From positions 868,001 to 932,000 of the forward strand of contig JBFXDS010000001.1 in assembly GCA_050180895.1 (NCBI GenBank): DNA of 64,000 nucleotides, written 5' to 3'. Positions 53,048-61,093 of the stretch are shown here, in pieces. A program made the translations under genes and the position numbers. This DNA comes from JBGPEQ01 sp050180895 (GTDB taxonomy: Bacteria > Pseudomonadota > Alphaproteobacteria > Dongiales > Dongiaceae). Under the pieces are notes generated by a model that was not told where the DNA came from, made no database searches, and saw only the letters and a list, made by a program, of their open reading frames with translations. The first letter of the stretch is position 1; every line of letters begins with the position of its first letter.

Positions 53048-54757
53048 ATGGTCACGATGACGCGCAGGGACTATGCCGCCATGTACGGCCCCACCACGGG
53101 GGATCTCGTGCGCCTCGGCGACACGTCGCTCCTGGTCGAGGTCGAGCGCGACCATGCGGCCTATGGCGAGGAATGCCTGATCGGTGGCGGCAAGTCGCTG
53201 CGCGACGGCATGGGCATCGACGCCGGCCACCGGATCGCCGACGGCGCCATCGACATGGTGATCGTCAACGTGCTCGTCGTCGATGCGGTCGCCGGCATCG
53301 TCAAGGGCGACATCGGCATCAAGGGCGGCCGCATCGTCGGCATCGGCAAGGCCGGCAATCCCCACATCATGGCCGGCGTCGACCCGCGCCTGGTCGTCGG
53401 GCCGGGCACGCAGATCCTGCCGGGCGAGGGCATGATCGCCACCGTCGGCGGCTTCGACGTGCATGTCCACTTCGTCGGCACCGACCAATGCGCCCATGCG
53501 CTGTCGAGCGGCATCACCACCATGATCGGCGGCGCCCTCGGCCCGGCCTTCGCCGTCGATTGCGGCGGTCCCTGGACGTCCGATCACATGCTGCGCGCGG
53601 CCGAGGGCTTCGCCATGAACTTCGGCTTCTTCGCGCGCGGCAGCGTGCACAAGCCGGAGGCCATCGTCGAGCAGCTCGCCGGCGGCGTCATCGGCGTCAA
53701 GATCCACGAGGATTTCGGCGCCATGCCCGCGACCATCGATGCCTGCCTGAAGGTCGCCGACGAGCACGACTTCCAGGTCCAGCTCCACTCCGACACCATC
53801 AACGAGGCCGGCTTCTACGAGAGCACGATGCAGGCCATCGGCGGCCGCACCATCCACATGTACCACACGGAAGGCGCCGGCGGCGGCCACGCGCCAGACA
53901 TCATCCGCTGCAACGGCGAATCCAACTGCCTGCCGTCCTCGACGAATCCGACCAACCCCTACACGCTGAACACGCTCGACGAGCACCTGGACATGACGAT
54001 GATGGCGCACAACCTCAGCCCGCGCATTCCCGAGGACGTCGCCTTCGCCGAGAGCCGCGTCCGGCCGCAGAGCGTGGCCGCCGAAGACGTGCTGCACGAT
54101 ATCGGCGCCATCTCCATGATGGGATCGGACAGTCAGGGCATGGGCCGCATCAACGAGGTGATCGCCCGCACCTGGCAGCTCGCCAGCAAGATGAAGGAGC
54201 AGCGCGGACGCCTTCCCGAGGAGAAGACGGCGCGCGCCGACAACGAGCGGGTGAAGCGCTACATCGCCAAATACACGGTCAATGCCGCCCGCACCTTCGG
54301 CATCGCCGACCATATCGGCAGCATGGAGCCGGGGAAGATGGCGGACATCGTGCTGTGGCGGCCGGCCTTCTTCGGCGTCAAGCCGTCGGTGGTGCTGAAG
54401 AGCGGCTTCCCCGCCTGGGTCGCCATGGGCGACGGCGCCGCCTGCCTCGGCAATTGCGAGCCGATCATCATGCGTCCGAGCTGGGGCGCCGTGGGCCGCG
54501 CGCCGGCGCCGCTCTCCGCCTGCTTCGTCCACCCGCTGGCGATCGCGCGGGACACCGCCCGCCGGCTCGGCCTCGCCAAGCAGCTGCTGCCGATCAAGGG
54601 CACGCGCAGGCTCACCAAGGCGGACATGCTGCACAACAGCGCCTGCCCGAAGATCGCCGTCAACCCGCAGACCTTCGACGTTTTCGTCGATGGCGAGCTG
54701 GCGACCTGCGAGCCCGCCGCGAAGGTCGCGCTGGGGCAGAAGTATTTCCTGCGCTGA
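53048..54757 (+). CDS. ureC: Urease alpha subunit, divergent
   Basis: 569 aa catalytic subunit. Metal ligands are conserved: GGFDVHVHFVG (two His), GVIGVKIHEDFG (the carbamylated Lys and a His), QVQLHSDTINEAGF, and GSDSQGMGR (Asp). The mobile flap differs from the usual MVCHHLDP: here it reads MMAHNLSP (codons 54005-54013), so the flap Cys is Ala and the second His is Asn, while the catalytic first His remains. A four-residue deletion lies after GGALGP. The sequence is a second-type urease found with fused UreAB. Nickel-insertion accessory genes are absent nearby. Confidence 0.93.
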   Translation: MVTMTRRDYAAMYGPTTGDLVRLGDTSLLVEVERDHAAYGEECLIGGGKSLRDGMGIDAGHRIADGAIDMVIVNVLVVDAVAGIVKGDIGIKGGRIVGIGKAGNPHIMAGVDPRLVVGPGTQILPGEGMIATVGGFDVHVHFVGTDQCAHALSSGITTMIGGALGPAFAVDCGGPWTSDHMLRAAEGFAMNFGFFARGSVHKPEAIVEQLAGGVIGVKIHEDFGAMPATIDACLKVADEHDFQVQLHSDTINEAGFYESTMQAIGGRTIHMYHTEGAGGGHAPDIIRCNGESNCLPSSTNPTNPYTLNTLDEHLDMTMMAHNLSPRIPEDVAFAESRVRPQSVAAEDVLHDIGAISMMGSDSQGMGRINEVIARTWQLASKMKEQRGRLPEEKTARADNERVKRYIAKYTVNAARTFGIADHIGSMEPGKMADIVLWRPAFFGVKPSVVLKSGFPAWVAMGDGAACLGNCEPIIMRPSWGAVGRAPAPLSACFVHPLAIARDTARRLGLAKQLLPIKGTRRLTKADMLHNSACPKIAVNPQTFDVFVDGELATCEPAAKVALGQKYFLR

Positions 54758-54794
54758 CGGTACGGTTGCCGGATGGTGCGTCGGTCGGCCGCGG

Positions 54795-55454
54795 CTACAG
54801 CAGCCAGGCGCGGCTCCAGACGCGGTAGACCCCGTAGAACGCGTTCTCGACCATCAGGCCGAACGCCAGGGTGGGCCGGAACCGCGGGCTGGAGCGGCCG
54901 AAGCGATCGCGCAGCTTGGGGCTGAGCCCCGCGCCCCAGATGTCTTGCTCGGTCTCGACGAACTTGAGGATCAGATCGTCGATCGTCAGCCGCTGTCGCG
55001 GAAACGACCGCAGCTCGTTCTCCGACAGGGCGCCGTAGAGGGCGGCCAGCGCGACACGCCGGACGATGCGCAGCTGCGTCATATAGCGCTCCTCCGATGG
55101 CTTCTTCGCATGGCCGAGGAAGGCCGCATAGTCGCCGGCATCGCGCGGTATGCCCAGCAGCCGCAGCGCCGCCGCCAGATCGTCCCGGTTCGGCTGTCCG
55201 TCGAGATAGAGCGTCCCGCCGGTCGGCTCGGTGATCGGCGCGTTCAGGAGGGGATTGCCCTGGTGCGCCGTGAGGCTGAATACGTCCGGGTTTCCGGCGG
55301 CAGAGCCGTCGGCGTCGAGATCGGCCGGCGCCGGTCCGACGCGGCCGCGGCCCATCGGCGCAAACCGCGCGAGATCGCCGGGCTGAACCCGCAGCCTTCT
55401 CGCCGGCCAGACGGATGGCGACAGCTGCACCCAGGTGTCGATGGATTCGGTCAT
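54795..55454 (-). CDS. Unknown protein, paralogue of the next gene (copy A)
   Basis: 219 aa, no recognised domain, no signal peptide, no membrane segment. It aligns throughout with the 211-aa product of 55507-56142: WP..L.VQPGDL..FAP near the N-terminus, GGTLYLDGQPNRDDLA, YMTQLRIVRRVALAALYGAL, SFPRQRLTIDDLILKF and the C-terminal FYGVYRVWSRAWLL. The start was set where the paralogue starts (MTESIDTWVQLSPSVWP). It has an insertion relative to the paralogue around residues 40-60. Convergent with ureC (37 bp between stops). Confidence 0.6.
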   Translation of the reverse strand: MTESIDTWVQLSPSVWPARRLRVQPGDLARFAPMGRGRVGPAPADLDADGSAAGNPDVFSLTAHQGNPLLNAPITEPTGGTLYLDGQPNRDDLAAALRLLGIPRDAGDYAAFLGHAKKPSEERYMTQLRIVRRVALAALYGALSENELRSFPRQRLTIDDLILKFVETEQDIWGAGLSPKLRDRFGRSSPRFRPTLAFGLMVENAFYGVYRVWSRAWLL

Positions 55455-55506
55455 GGTCGAATGAAGGACATTGCGCATGCCGTCCGTGAATATTGTCTAC
55501 CCGCCG

Positions 55507-56142
55507 TCACTGTGGGTCCAGCCACAAGCGGCTCCAGGCCCGATAGACGCCGTAGTGGGGATTCTCGATCGTGAAGCCGAAGCCGAGCCTCTCCGCCATC
55601 CGGCCGCGGACAGTGCCCTGGCGGTCGAAAAGATCCGAACTCGCCCCGCTATCCCAGTTTTGCTGCTCGAGGGTGATGAAGGCCGCCACGAGCGCGCCGA
55701 TGGCCAGCCGCTGGGCGGGAAACCTTCGCATCTCCTCGAGCGAGAGAGCGCAATAGATGCCGGCCAGTGCCGGAGCCCTGACGAGGCGCAGCTGCGTCAC
55801 GTAGCGTTGGCCGAGAGGGTCCACGGCGCGATCGATGAAGGCGGCATAGTCCGTCGCTGCGGCATCGACCTGGAGCAGGCGGATGAGCCCGGCCAGGTCG
55901 TCGATGGAGAGATCGCCGCGCAGGTAGATGGTGCCGCCCGCGGGCGTCGCCATCGGTGCCGTGCGAAAAGGGTCCGCCGGGCGATGGATGAGCGTGTCAT
56001 GCGCCGTTTCGCCCTTCGGCAGGCCGGTGTCGAGCTTTCCGGCCGGCGCGAAGAGGCGAAGGTCGCCCGGCTGCACCTGAAGAGCCTTGTCCGGCCAGAC
56101 GGCGGGGTAGATGTCGATAAGCTGTTCGAACCTGCTGGTCAT
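55507..56142 (-). CDS. Unknown protein, paralogue of the previous gene (copy B)
   Basis: 211 aa, the upstream member of a tandem pair. MTSRFEQLIDIYPAVWP, then KALQVQPGDLRLFAP, GGTIYLRGDLSIDDLA, RYVTQLRLVRAPALAGIYCA, FPAQRLAIGALVAAF and HYGVYRAWSRLWLDP. No known family; looks cytosolic. The promoter region upstream (56143-56290) is unusually A+T-rich, so both genes may be expressed from there. The two stop/start positions are about 50 bp apart, consistent with one transcript. Confidence 0.6.
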   Translation of the reverse strand: MTSRFEQLIDIYPAVWPDKALQVQPGDLRLFAPAGKLDTGLPKGETAHDTLIHRPADPFRTAPMATPAGGTIYLRGDLSIDDLAGLIRLLQVDAAATDYAAFIDRAVDPLGQRYVTQLRLVRAPALAGIYCALSLEEMRRFPAQRLAIGALVAAFITLEQQNWDSGASSDLFDRQGTVRGRMAERLGFGFTIENPHYGVYRAWSRLWLDPQ

Positions 56143-56380
56143 CGCGCTTGTGCCTTCCGGGCAATGTGCGCGTGCGGAATGACCGCAAAGATCGGCGTAA
56201 AAGTTTAAAATTGTACGAAATGTGACAGCTTATATTGCTGGTGTTATAGATATTTATTAGAAGAATGAGATGGAAGATGGGTCGTTATTTCGTCGTAAAC
56301 CATATGCCGCAACCTATCGTCGGCCGGCCGCCGGCTCGACGAGCCTCGCGATTGCCCGGACGAATTGCTAGCGTGATGCG

Positions 56381-57751
56381 ATGACCACCGACCGCTCGGC
56401 CCGCGAGGCTGACGATTTCCTCGCCGCCAATCCCGATATCACCAGCTTCCAGGTGATCCTGACCGATGCCGACGGAGTCGCCCGCGGCAAGAGCGTGCGG
56501 CGCAACGAGTTGGCGCGCATCTACACGCACGGCCGCTATCTGCCGGGCTCGATCCTCGGCCTCGACATCACCGGCGCCGATGTCGAGGAGGCCGGCCTGC
56601 TGTGGCAGGACGGCGATGCCGACCGGTGCTGCTGGCCGGTCCCCGGCACCCTCGTCCGTTCGCCGTGGCAGCCCACGCCGGGGGCTCAACTCCTCGTCAG
56701 CATGCACGAGCTCGACGGCACGCCTTCGCCCGGCGATCCGCGCCACGCCCTGAGGCGCGTGGTCGACCGATTCGCCGCGCTGAATCTGACCCCGGTTCTC
56801 GCGATCGAGCTTGAGTTCTACCTGCTCGACCGTAGGCGTGGTGAGGACGGCCGGCCGCAGCCGCCCGCCTCGCCGGTGACGGGCTACCGTCCCGGTCAGC
56901 TCCAAGCCTACCTGCTCGGCGACCTCGACGATCAGGCGCCGTTCCTCGCGGACGTGTTCGCCGCCTGCGAGGTGCAGGGCCTGCCGGCGCAGACGCTGAT
57001 CTCCGAATATGCGCCCGGACAGCTGGAGATCGTGCTGCATCATCGCGCCGACGCCATGCGCGCGGCCGACGAGGCCGTCATGTACAAGCGCCTGGTGCGC
57101 GGCGTGGCGTCGACTCACGGGATGAATGCCACCTTCATGGCCAAGCCCTACGCGGCCACCTCCGGCAGCGGTATGCACCTGCATGCGAGTCTGCAGGACG
57201 CCGAAGGCCGCAATGCCTTCGCCAGCGAGGAGGCCGGGGGCAACGAGCTGTTGCGGCATGCGATCGGCGGCATGGCCGCGACCATGGCGGACTGCGTCGG
57301 CATCTTCGCGCCCAACGCCAATTCCTACCGCCGCTTCCGCCGCAATTCCTATGCGCCGCTGGCCCCCACCTGGGGCGTCAACAATCGCTCGGTCAGCCTG
57401 CGCGTGCCGGCGGGGCCCGCCGAAACTCGCCATGTCGAGCACCGGGTCGCCGGCGCCGACGCCAACCCCTATCTGGCCGCTGCCGCCATGCTGGCCGGCA
57501 TGCATCAGGGCATCGTCAACAGGATCGATCCGGGCCCGCCGGTCGAAGGCAACGGCTATGCGCAGGCGCCGGCTAGCCTGCCCGGCAACTGGTACGCCGC
57601 CATGGACCGCACCGAGAGCTCGCTCTTCCTGAAGGACTATCTCGGCCGCCGCTTCATGGAGATCTACTGCGCCATCAAGCGCGCCGAGCAGGACCGATTC
57701 TATTCGCAGGTCACGGAGCTCGATTTCGAGTGGTATCTGCGGACGGCGTGA
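56381..57751 (+). CDS. Glutamine synthetase family protein (PuuA / gamma-glutamylpolyamine synthetase-like)
   Basis: 456 aa, GlnA type of the PuuA/GlnA3-like subgroup. DADGVARGKSVRRNEL at the N-terminus is the PuuA-like opening, not that of GlnA type I. The catalytic domain has LAIELEFYLLDRR, SEYAPGQLEIVLHH, ATFMAKPYAATSGSGMHLH, and RHVEHRVAGADANPYLAAAA. The adenylylation loop Tyr of GlnA is absent. It would link glutamate to an amine such as a polyamine. The gene's stop overlaps the convergent bufD by 41 bp. Confidence 0.88.
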   Translation: MTTDRSAREADDFLAANPDITSFQVILTDADGVARGKSVRRNELARIYTHGRYLPGSILGLDITGADVEEAGLLWQDGDADRCCWPVPGTLVRSPWQPTPGAQLLVSMHELDGTPSPGDPRHALRRVVDRFAALNLTPVLAIELEFYLLDRRRGEDGRPQPPASPVTGYRPGQLQAYLLGDLDDQAPFLADVFAACEVQGLPAQTLISEYAPGQLEIVLHHRADAMRAADEAVMYKRLVRGVASTHGMNATFMAKPYAATSGSGMHLHASLQDAEGRNAFASEEAGGNELLRHAIGGMAATMADCVGIFAPNANSYRRFRRNSYAPLAPTWGVNNRSVSLRVPAGPAETRHVEHRVAGADANPYLAAAAMLAGMHQGIVNRIDPGPPVEGNGYAQAPASLPGNWYAAMDRTESSLFLKDYLGRRFMEIYCAIKRAEQDRFYSQVTELDFEWYLRTA

Positions 57752-58229
57752 TCTGCGCCGCGTCGGTCTGCCGCCACCCGATGCGGTCGCGGAGGACCGC
57801 GTCCACGGACCACTTGCCGGGCCCGCGCAGCAGCAGATAGAGCAGCGGCCCGGCCCACAGCAGGTGATCCGGATAGCTCTGCGGATAGACGAAGATCTGG
57901 ATCACCATGGTCATGCCGAGCATGGCGGCCGCCGCGGCGCGCGTGCCGAGCCCCAGCACCAGCATGACCGGTCCGGCGAACTCCACCCCCGCCGCCAGGA
58001 TTGCAGCGACCTCCGGCGGCAGCAGCGGCACCCTGTACTCGTTCTCGAATAGCAGGAGGGTCGTGTTCCAGTCGGCGATCTTCGCCCGGAAGGACCGGTA
58101 GAAGACCAGCGATATGCCGAGGCGCAGCACCAGCTCCGGCAGCGCGACCGGCACGCGCTCGAGCGCCTTGAGGATCGCATGGGCGAGGCCGAGAAGGCCG
58201 GTAGGGCTCGAGTCGGTGGACGCGCGCAT
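57711..58229 (-). CDS. bufD: DoxX-family membrane protein of the bufferin operon
   Basis: 172 aa, four hydrophobic segments. LVLRLGISLVFYRSFRAKIA, GVEFAGPVMLVLGLGTRAAA and MTMVIQIFVYPQSYPDHLLW fit the DoxX/HvfX type that accompanies DUF692-DUF2063 genes. The start is 12 bp after the bufC stop. A role in peptide export or in copper-related electron transfer is guessed; nothing in the sequence fixes it. It is the last gene of the operon. Confidence 0.85.
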   Translation of the reverse strand: MRASTDSSPTGLLGLAHAILKALERVPVALPELVLRLGISLVFYRSFRAKIADWNTTLLLFENEYRVPLLPPEVAAILAAGVEFAGPVMLVLGLGTRAAAAAMLGMTMVIQIFVYPQSYPDHLLWAGPLLYLLLRGPGKWSVDAVLRDRIGWRQTDAAQITPSADTTRNRAP

Positions 58230-58241
58230 CGATCCGTCCCT

Positions 58242-59021
58242 CTATGCCGACGGCTCGGCGATGTCGGCGAAGGTACCGCGCGCAAGATGTGCGCCGATGG
58301 TGCCGGTCAAATCGAAATCGGCGTTCCGAGAGGCTGCGGCTTCGTAAGCCTCCTGCAGCGTGCCGGCCGCGAGGAGCGACTCGGCGAAGGCGAAGCCCGC
58401 GGCGTCGAGGGCTAGGAAGCGGATGTCGCCGTCGTGGCGGTCGATCAGCAGCCGGCAGCCGCCGGACGACGGGTCGATCGGCGCGTCGAGGTCGCCGCCT
58501 GGCTGGTGCGCCTGCCAGATGCGGTCGACGGGGAAGTCGGACGCGAACAGACGGCAGGCCGGGTGCGCAATGAACCGCAGGGCCGCATAGCGTTCCTGCG
58601 GCAAAGCCGCGATGCGGGCCGGATCGAGCGTCCGCGCATCGGCGGCATGATAGGCGGCGTTGATGGTCCATTCGAGCCGCGCCACGTCCGGCAGATAAGC
58701 CAAATGCCGGGCCGGCTCGAAGCTGGCCAGGAAACCGGCGAAACCGCCGCCATATTCGGCAAGTCGCGGGGCGGTCGGCGGATCGGCAGGGATATAGTGG
58801 TGCGCCGCATAGTCGAAGAATCGTTCGTCGACAAGCTGACAGACGACAGGGAACGTGTCCTTGAGCGCCGCGGTCAGGCTGCTGAAGGTGTTGTTGCGAT
58901 AGACCTGCAGCCGTCGGTCGAAGCCGAGCCCGTCGCCGCGGATCAGCGCCGCGAGCGTGCGGTCCGTACCATGCAGCACGCTGTTCGCGATCGCGGCCTG
59001 CAACTCATGCAGCGGCGACAC
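58242..59021 (-). CDS. bufC: DUF2063 RiPP partner protein (HvfC/BufC)
   Basis: 259 aa. The N-terminal DUF2063 region (ELQAAIANSVLHGTDRTLAA, then RRLQVYRNNTFSSLTAAL) is the peptide-recognition partner of DUF692 oxidases. Its C-terminal half is an unrelated, less conserved domain. It starts 17 bp inside the end of bufB, so the two proteins are translated together, as expected for a BufB-BufC complex that binds the precursor leader. Confidence 0.93.
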   Translation of the reverse strand: MSPLHELQAAIANSVLHGTDRTLAALIRGDGLGFDRRLQVYRNNTFSSLTAALKDTFPVVCQLVDERFFDYAAHHYIPADPPTAPRLAEYGGGFAGFLASFEPARHLAYLPDVARLEWTINAAYHAADARTLDPARIAALPQERYAALRFIAHPACRLFASDFPVDRIWQAHQPGGDLDAPIDPSSGGCRLLIDRHDGDIRFLALDAAGFAFAESLLAAGTLQEAYEAAASRNADFDLTGTIGAHLARGTFADIAEPSA

Positions 59022-59892
59022 CGTGCACCTCCACGCTCGCGGTCAGAATACAGTCGGCAATTGCCGCCTCGGCGACCAGCGCCGCCAGTTCCGGGATGTT
59101 GCAGTCCCATTCGATCAGAGTCGGCACCGGACCCAGCTGCCGGATCGCCGCGCGGTAGAGTTGCCACACCGCGTCGCAGACGGGCGAGCCATGGTCGTCG
59201 ATGCGCAGAGTCACGCCGTCGACCTGCCGGACGGCGTGGCCGGCCAGGTGGATCTCCTGCACCGCCTCGTGCGGCATCGCCGCAAGATACCGCGCGGCGT
59301 CGAAGCCGTGGTTGCCGGCGCTGACATAGACGTTGTTGACGTCGAGCAGCAGGCCGCAGCCGGTGCGCCGCGCGATCTCCGCCACGAACTCCCTTTCGGG
59401 AATCGTCGAGTGCGTGAACTGCAGATAGGTCGAAGGGTTCTCGACGAGGATCTGGCGGCCGAGGACATCCTGCGTCTCCCCGACATGTGCGCAGATCACG
59501 TCCAGCGATTCCTCGGTGTAGGGCAAGGGCAGCAGATCGTTGAGATAGACGCCGCCGCTGACGCTCCAGGACACATGTTCGGAGATCAGCGCCGGCTCGA
59601 CGCGCTCAATGAGCGCCCGAATGCGTGCCAGATGCTCCGGGTCAAGCGGCCCAGCCGTCCCGAGCGATAGTCCGACCCCGTGCAGGCTCAGGGGGTAGTG
59701 GGCGCGTGCCGCTTCGAGGAATGCCAGCGGCTGGCCGCCGCCGAAGTAGTTCTCGCTGTGCACCTCGATCCAGCCCACCGGCGGTCTGCCCTCGACCAAG
59801 GCGCGGTGGTGCGGATGCCGCAATCCGATCCCGGCGCGGGCCGGGATCGGATCGGATGCGCCGGACGACGATGTGCGCAGGGATATCGGCAT
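59005..59892 (-). CDS. bufB: DUF692 multinuclear iron oxidase (MNIO), bufferin-modifying enzyme
   Basis: 295 aa TIM-barrel enzyme of the family that includes MbnB. The metal-ligand residues are all visible: VHSENYFGG, LSLHGVGLSLG, LISEHVSW, ILVENPSTYLQF, LLLDVNNVYVSAGNHG, IHLAGH, DDHGSPV and LIEWDCNIP. MNIO enzymes use a di- or tri-iron centre and oxygen to alter cysteines of a ribosomal peptide. It begins 14 bp after the nearest bufA. The next gene, bufC, overlaps its end. Confidence 0.95.
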   Translation of the reverse strand: MPISLRTSSSGASDPIPARAGIGLRHPHHRALVEGRPPVGWIEVHSENYFGGGQPLAFLEAARAHYPLSLHGVGLSLGTAGPLDPEHLARIRALIERVEPALISEHVSWSVSGGVYLNDLLPLPYTEESLDVICAHVGETQDVLGRQILVENPSTYLQFTHSTIPEREFVAEIARRTGCGLLLDVNNVYVSAGNHGFDAARYLAAMPHEAVQEIHLAGHAVRQVDGVTLRIDDHGSPVCDAVWQLYRAAIRQLGPVPTLIEWDCNIPELAALVAEAAIADCILTASVEVHGVAAA

Positions 59893-59906
59893 CGTCGCCG
59901 CTTCGG

Positions 59907-60155
59907 TCAGGCCTTCGGCTCGAGGGCGCCGCCGGCGATCTTGTCGCAGGTTCCCTTGGGAACGTAGATCCAGGAGTCCGGCTGCGCATCGGCCGTGGCC
60001 GTGCCGGCACAGGAATGCGTCGCCGTCTGGCAATCATTCTTGCCGGCCTTGGCGACGCCGTAGCACTTCTCGTTCTCCTGCGCCTGCGCGCCGGCAACCG
60101 CCGACAGCGACAACGCCGTGGCCAGCGCGGATGCGACCAGGATTGAATTCTTCAT
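59907..60155 (-). CDS. bufA: Bufferin precursor peptide (DUF2282), copy 1
   Basis: 82-aa precursor with an N-terminal signal peptide (MKNSILVASALATALSLSAV, cleaved near AQA-QE). Four cysteines lie at 31, 42, 49 and 70, in EKCYGVAKAGKNDC, THSCAG and PKGTCDKIAGG, the bufferin core pattern. The two central cysteines are the likely sites of MNIO modification; the outer ones could form a disulfide. AGGAGC before the ATG at 60155 decides the start. It is the copy next to bufB, with 14 bp between. Confidence 0.92.
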   Translation of the reverse strand: MKNSILVASALATALSLSAVAGAQAQENEKCYGVAKAGKNDCQTATHSCAGTATADAQPDSWIYVPKGTCDKIAGGALEPKA

Positions 60156-60313
60156 GATGCGGATGCTCCTAAATTCTTGGAAGTGACGACATCGATTTAG
60201 CACTCTTTGTGCTGTTGCGAATAGGGCTGCGCCGCGGTCTCACACGAAGTTTACTCTTCGCCAGCCGCCGTCATTTCTTCGTGAACACCGAAGCTGCAGC
60301 GGCTGTTGAGAGC

Positions 60314-60350
60314 CGAAGCCGCGGCTGTCGACAGACAGACCGCGGCTTCG
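60314..60350 (-). terminator. Hairpin between bufA copies 1 and 2
   Basis: CGAAGCCGCGG (60314-60324) pairs with CCGCGGCTTCG (60340-60350), an 11-bp perfect stem with a 15-nt loop. It lies about 35 bp past the stop of the second bufA copy and has no U-run. It could act as a partial terminator or a block to exonucleases, leaving the upstream precursor genes expressed more than bufB-C-D. Confidence 0.5.
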
Positions 60351-60384
60351 ACGACCCACGGGCAACGTGCTCCGCGGTGTGTGC

Positions 60385-60630
60385 CTACGACAACGTACCG
60401 CCGGCAAGCTTCTCGCACGTCCCGGCCGGCACGGCGATGAAATCGCCCGGCGAGCGGGCCACGTGCGACTGTCCCGCGCAAGCGTGCGCCGCCCCCGCGC
60501 AGTCGTTCTTGCCGGCTTGCGCGATGCCGTAGCACTTCTCGGTCTGGGCGACGGGCTGCGCCGTCCCGCCGCAGCCCGCCAGGGTGACGGCGGCGGCCAT
60601 GGCCGACGCCACGAACAAGCTGCTTCTCAT
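60385..60630 (-). CDS. bufA: Bufferin-type precursor with lipoprotein signal, copy 2
   Basis: 81 aa. The signal peptide MRSSLFVASAMAAAVTLAGC ends in a lipobox (LAGC, Cys20), so the mature peptide should be lipid-anchored, unlike its two neighbours. The four core cysteines (33, 44, 51, 72) keep the same spacing: EKCYGIAQAGKNDC, AHACAG, PAGTCEKLAGG. A GGGGAGG site precedes the ATG. Confidence 0.9.
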   Translation of the reverse strand: MRSSLFVASAMAAAVTLAGCGGTAQPVAQTEKCYGIAQAGKNDCAGAAHACAGQSHVARSPGDFIAVPAGTCEKLAGGTLS

Positions 60631-60665
60631 AAAGACCTCCCCGATATGTTGGCCAAGGGTAGTTG

Positions 60666-60914
60666 TCAGCCTGCAGGCTGCAGGCTACCGCCAGCGATCT
60701 TCTCGCAGGTACCCTTCGGCACCACCACGAAAGACTGCGGGTCGGCATCGACCGTCGATTTTCCCGCGCAGTCATGGGCCCCGGCCTTGCAATCGTTCAT
60801 GCTGGCCTTGGCGACGCCGAAACACTGCTCGGTCTCCTGCTCTTGAGCGCTGGCAACGGCAGTCATGGACAGCGCGACGGCCAGCGCGGATGCGACGAAC
60901 ACGGCATTCCTCAT
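60666..60914 (-). CDS. bufA: Bufferin precursor peptide (DUF2282), copy 3
   Basis: 82 aa, the first gene of the operon. Signal peptide MRNAVFVASALAVALSMTAV, cleaved near ASA-QE. Core cysteines 31, 42, 49 and 70 have the same spacing as copy 1; the central region reads QCFGVAKASMNDC, so GK of the other copies is SM. AGGAGG before the ATG gives a strong ribosome-binding site. Its upstream 180 bp should hold the operon promoter; I could not pick a convincing -35/-10 pair. Confidence 0.92.
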   Translation of the reverse strand: MRNAVFVASALAVALSMTAVASAQEQETEQCFGVAKASMNDCKAGAHDCAGKSTVDADPQSFVVVPKGTCEKIAGGSLQPAG

Positions 60915-61093
60915 TGAAGCCTCCTATGCTTGCGTGAGGTCGGATTGCTAGCACGAGATGACGCATCGCATATGCGGATCGCGGCAGATTCACGCACTTG
61001 TTATCCATCGTGAGGGAGAGCGCGGCCTTGCGGAAGGGCTAGGCTGGGCGCAGGTTGCGGAGTCCGTGAGCATGTCGAAGGAGCATCTGCCCA

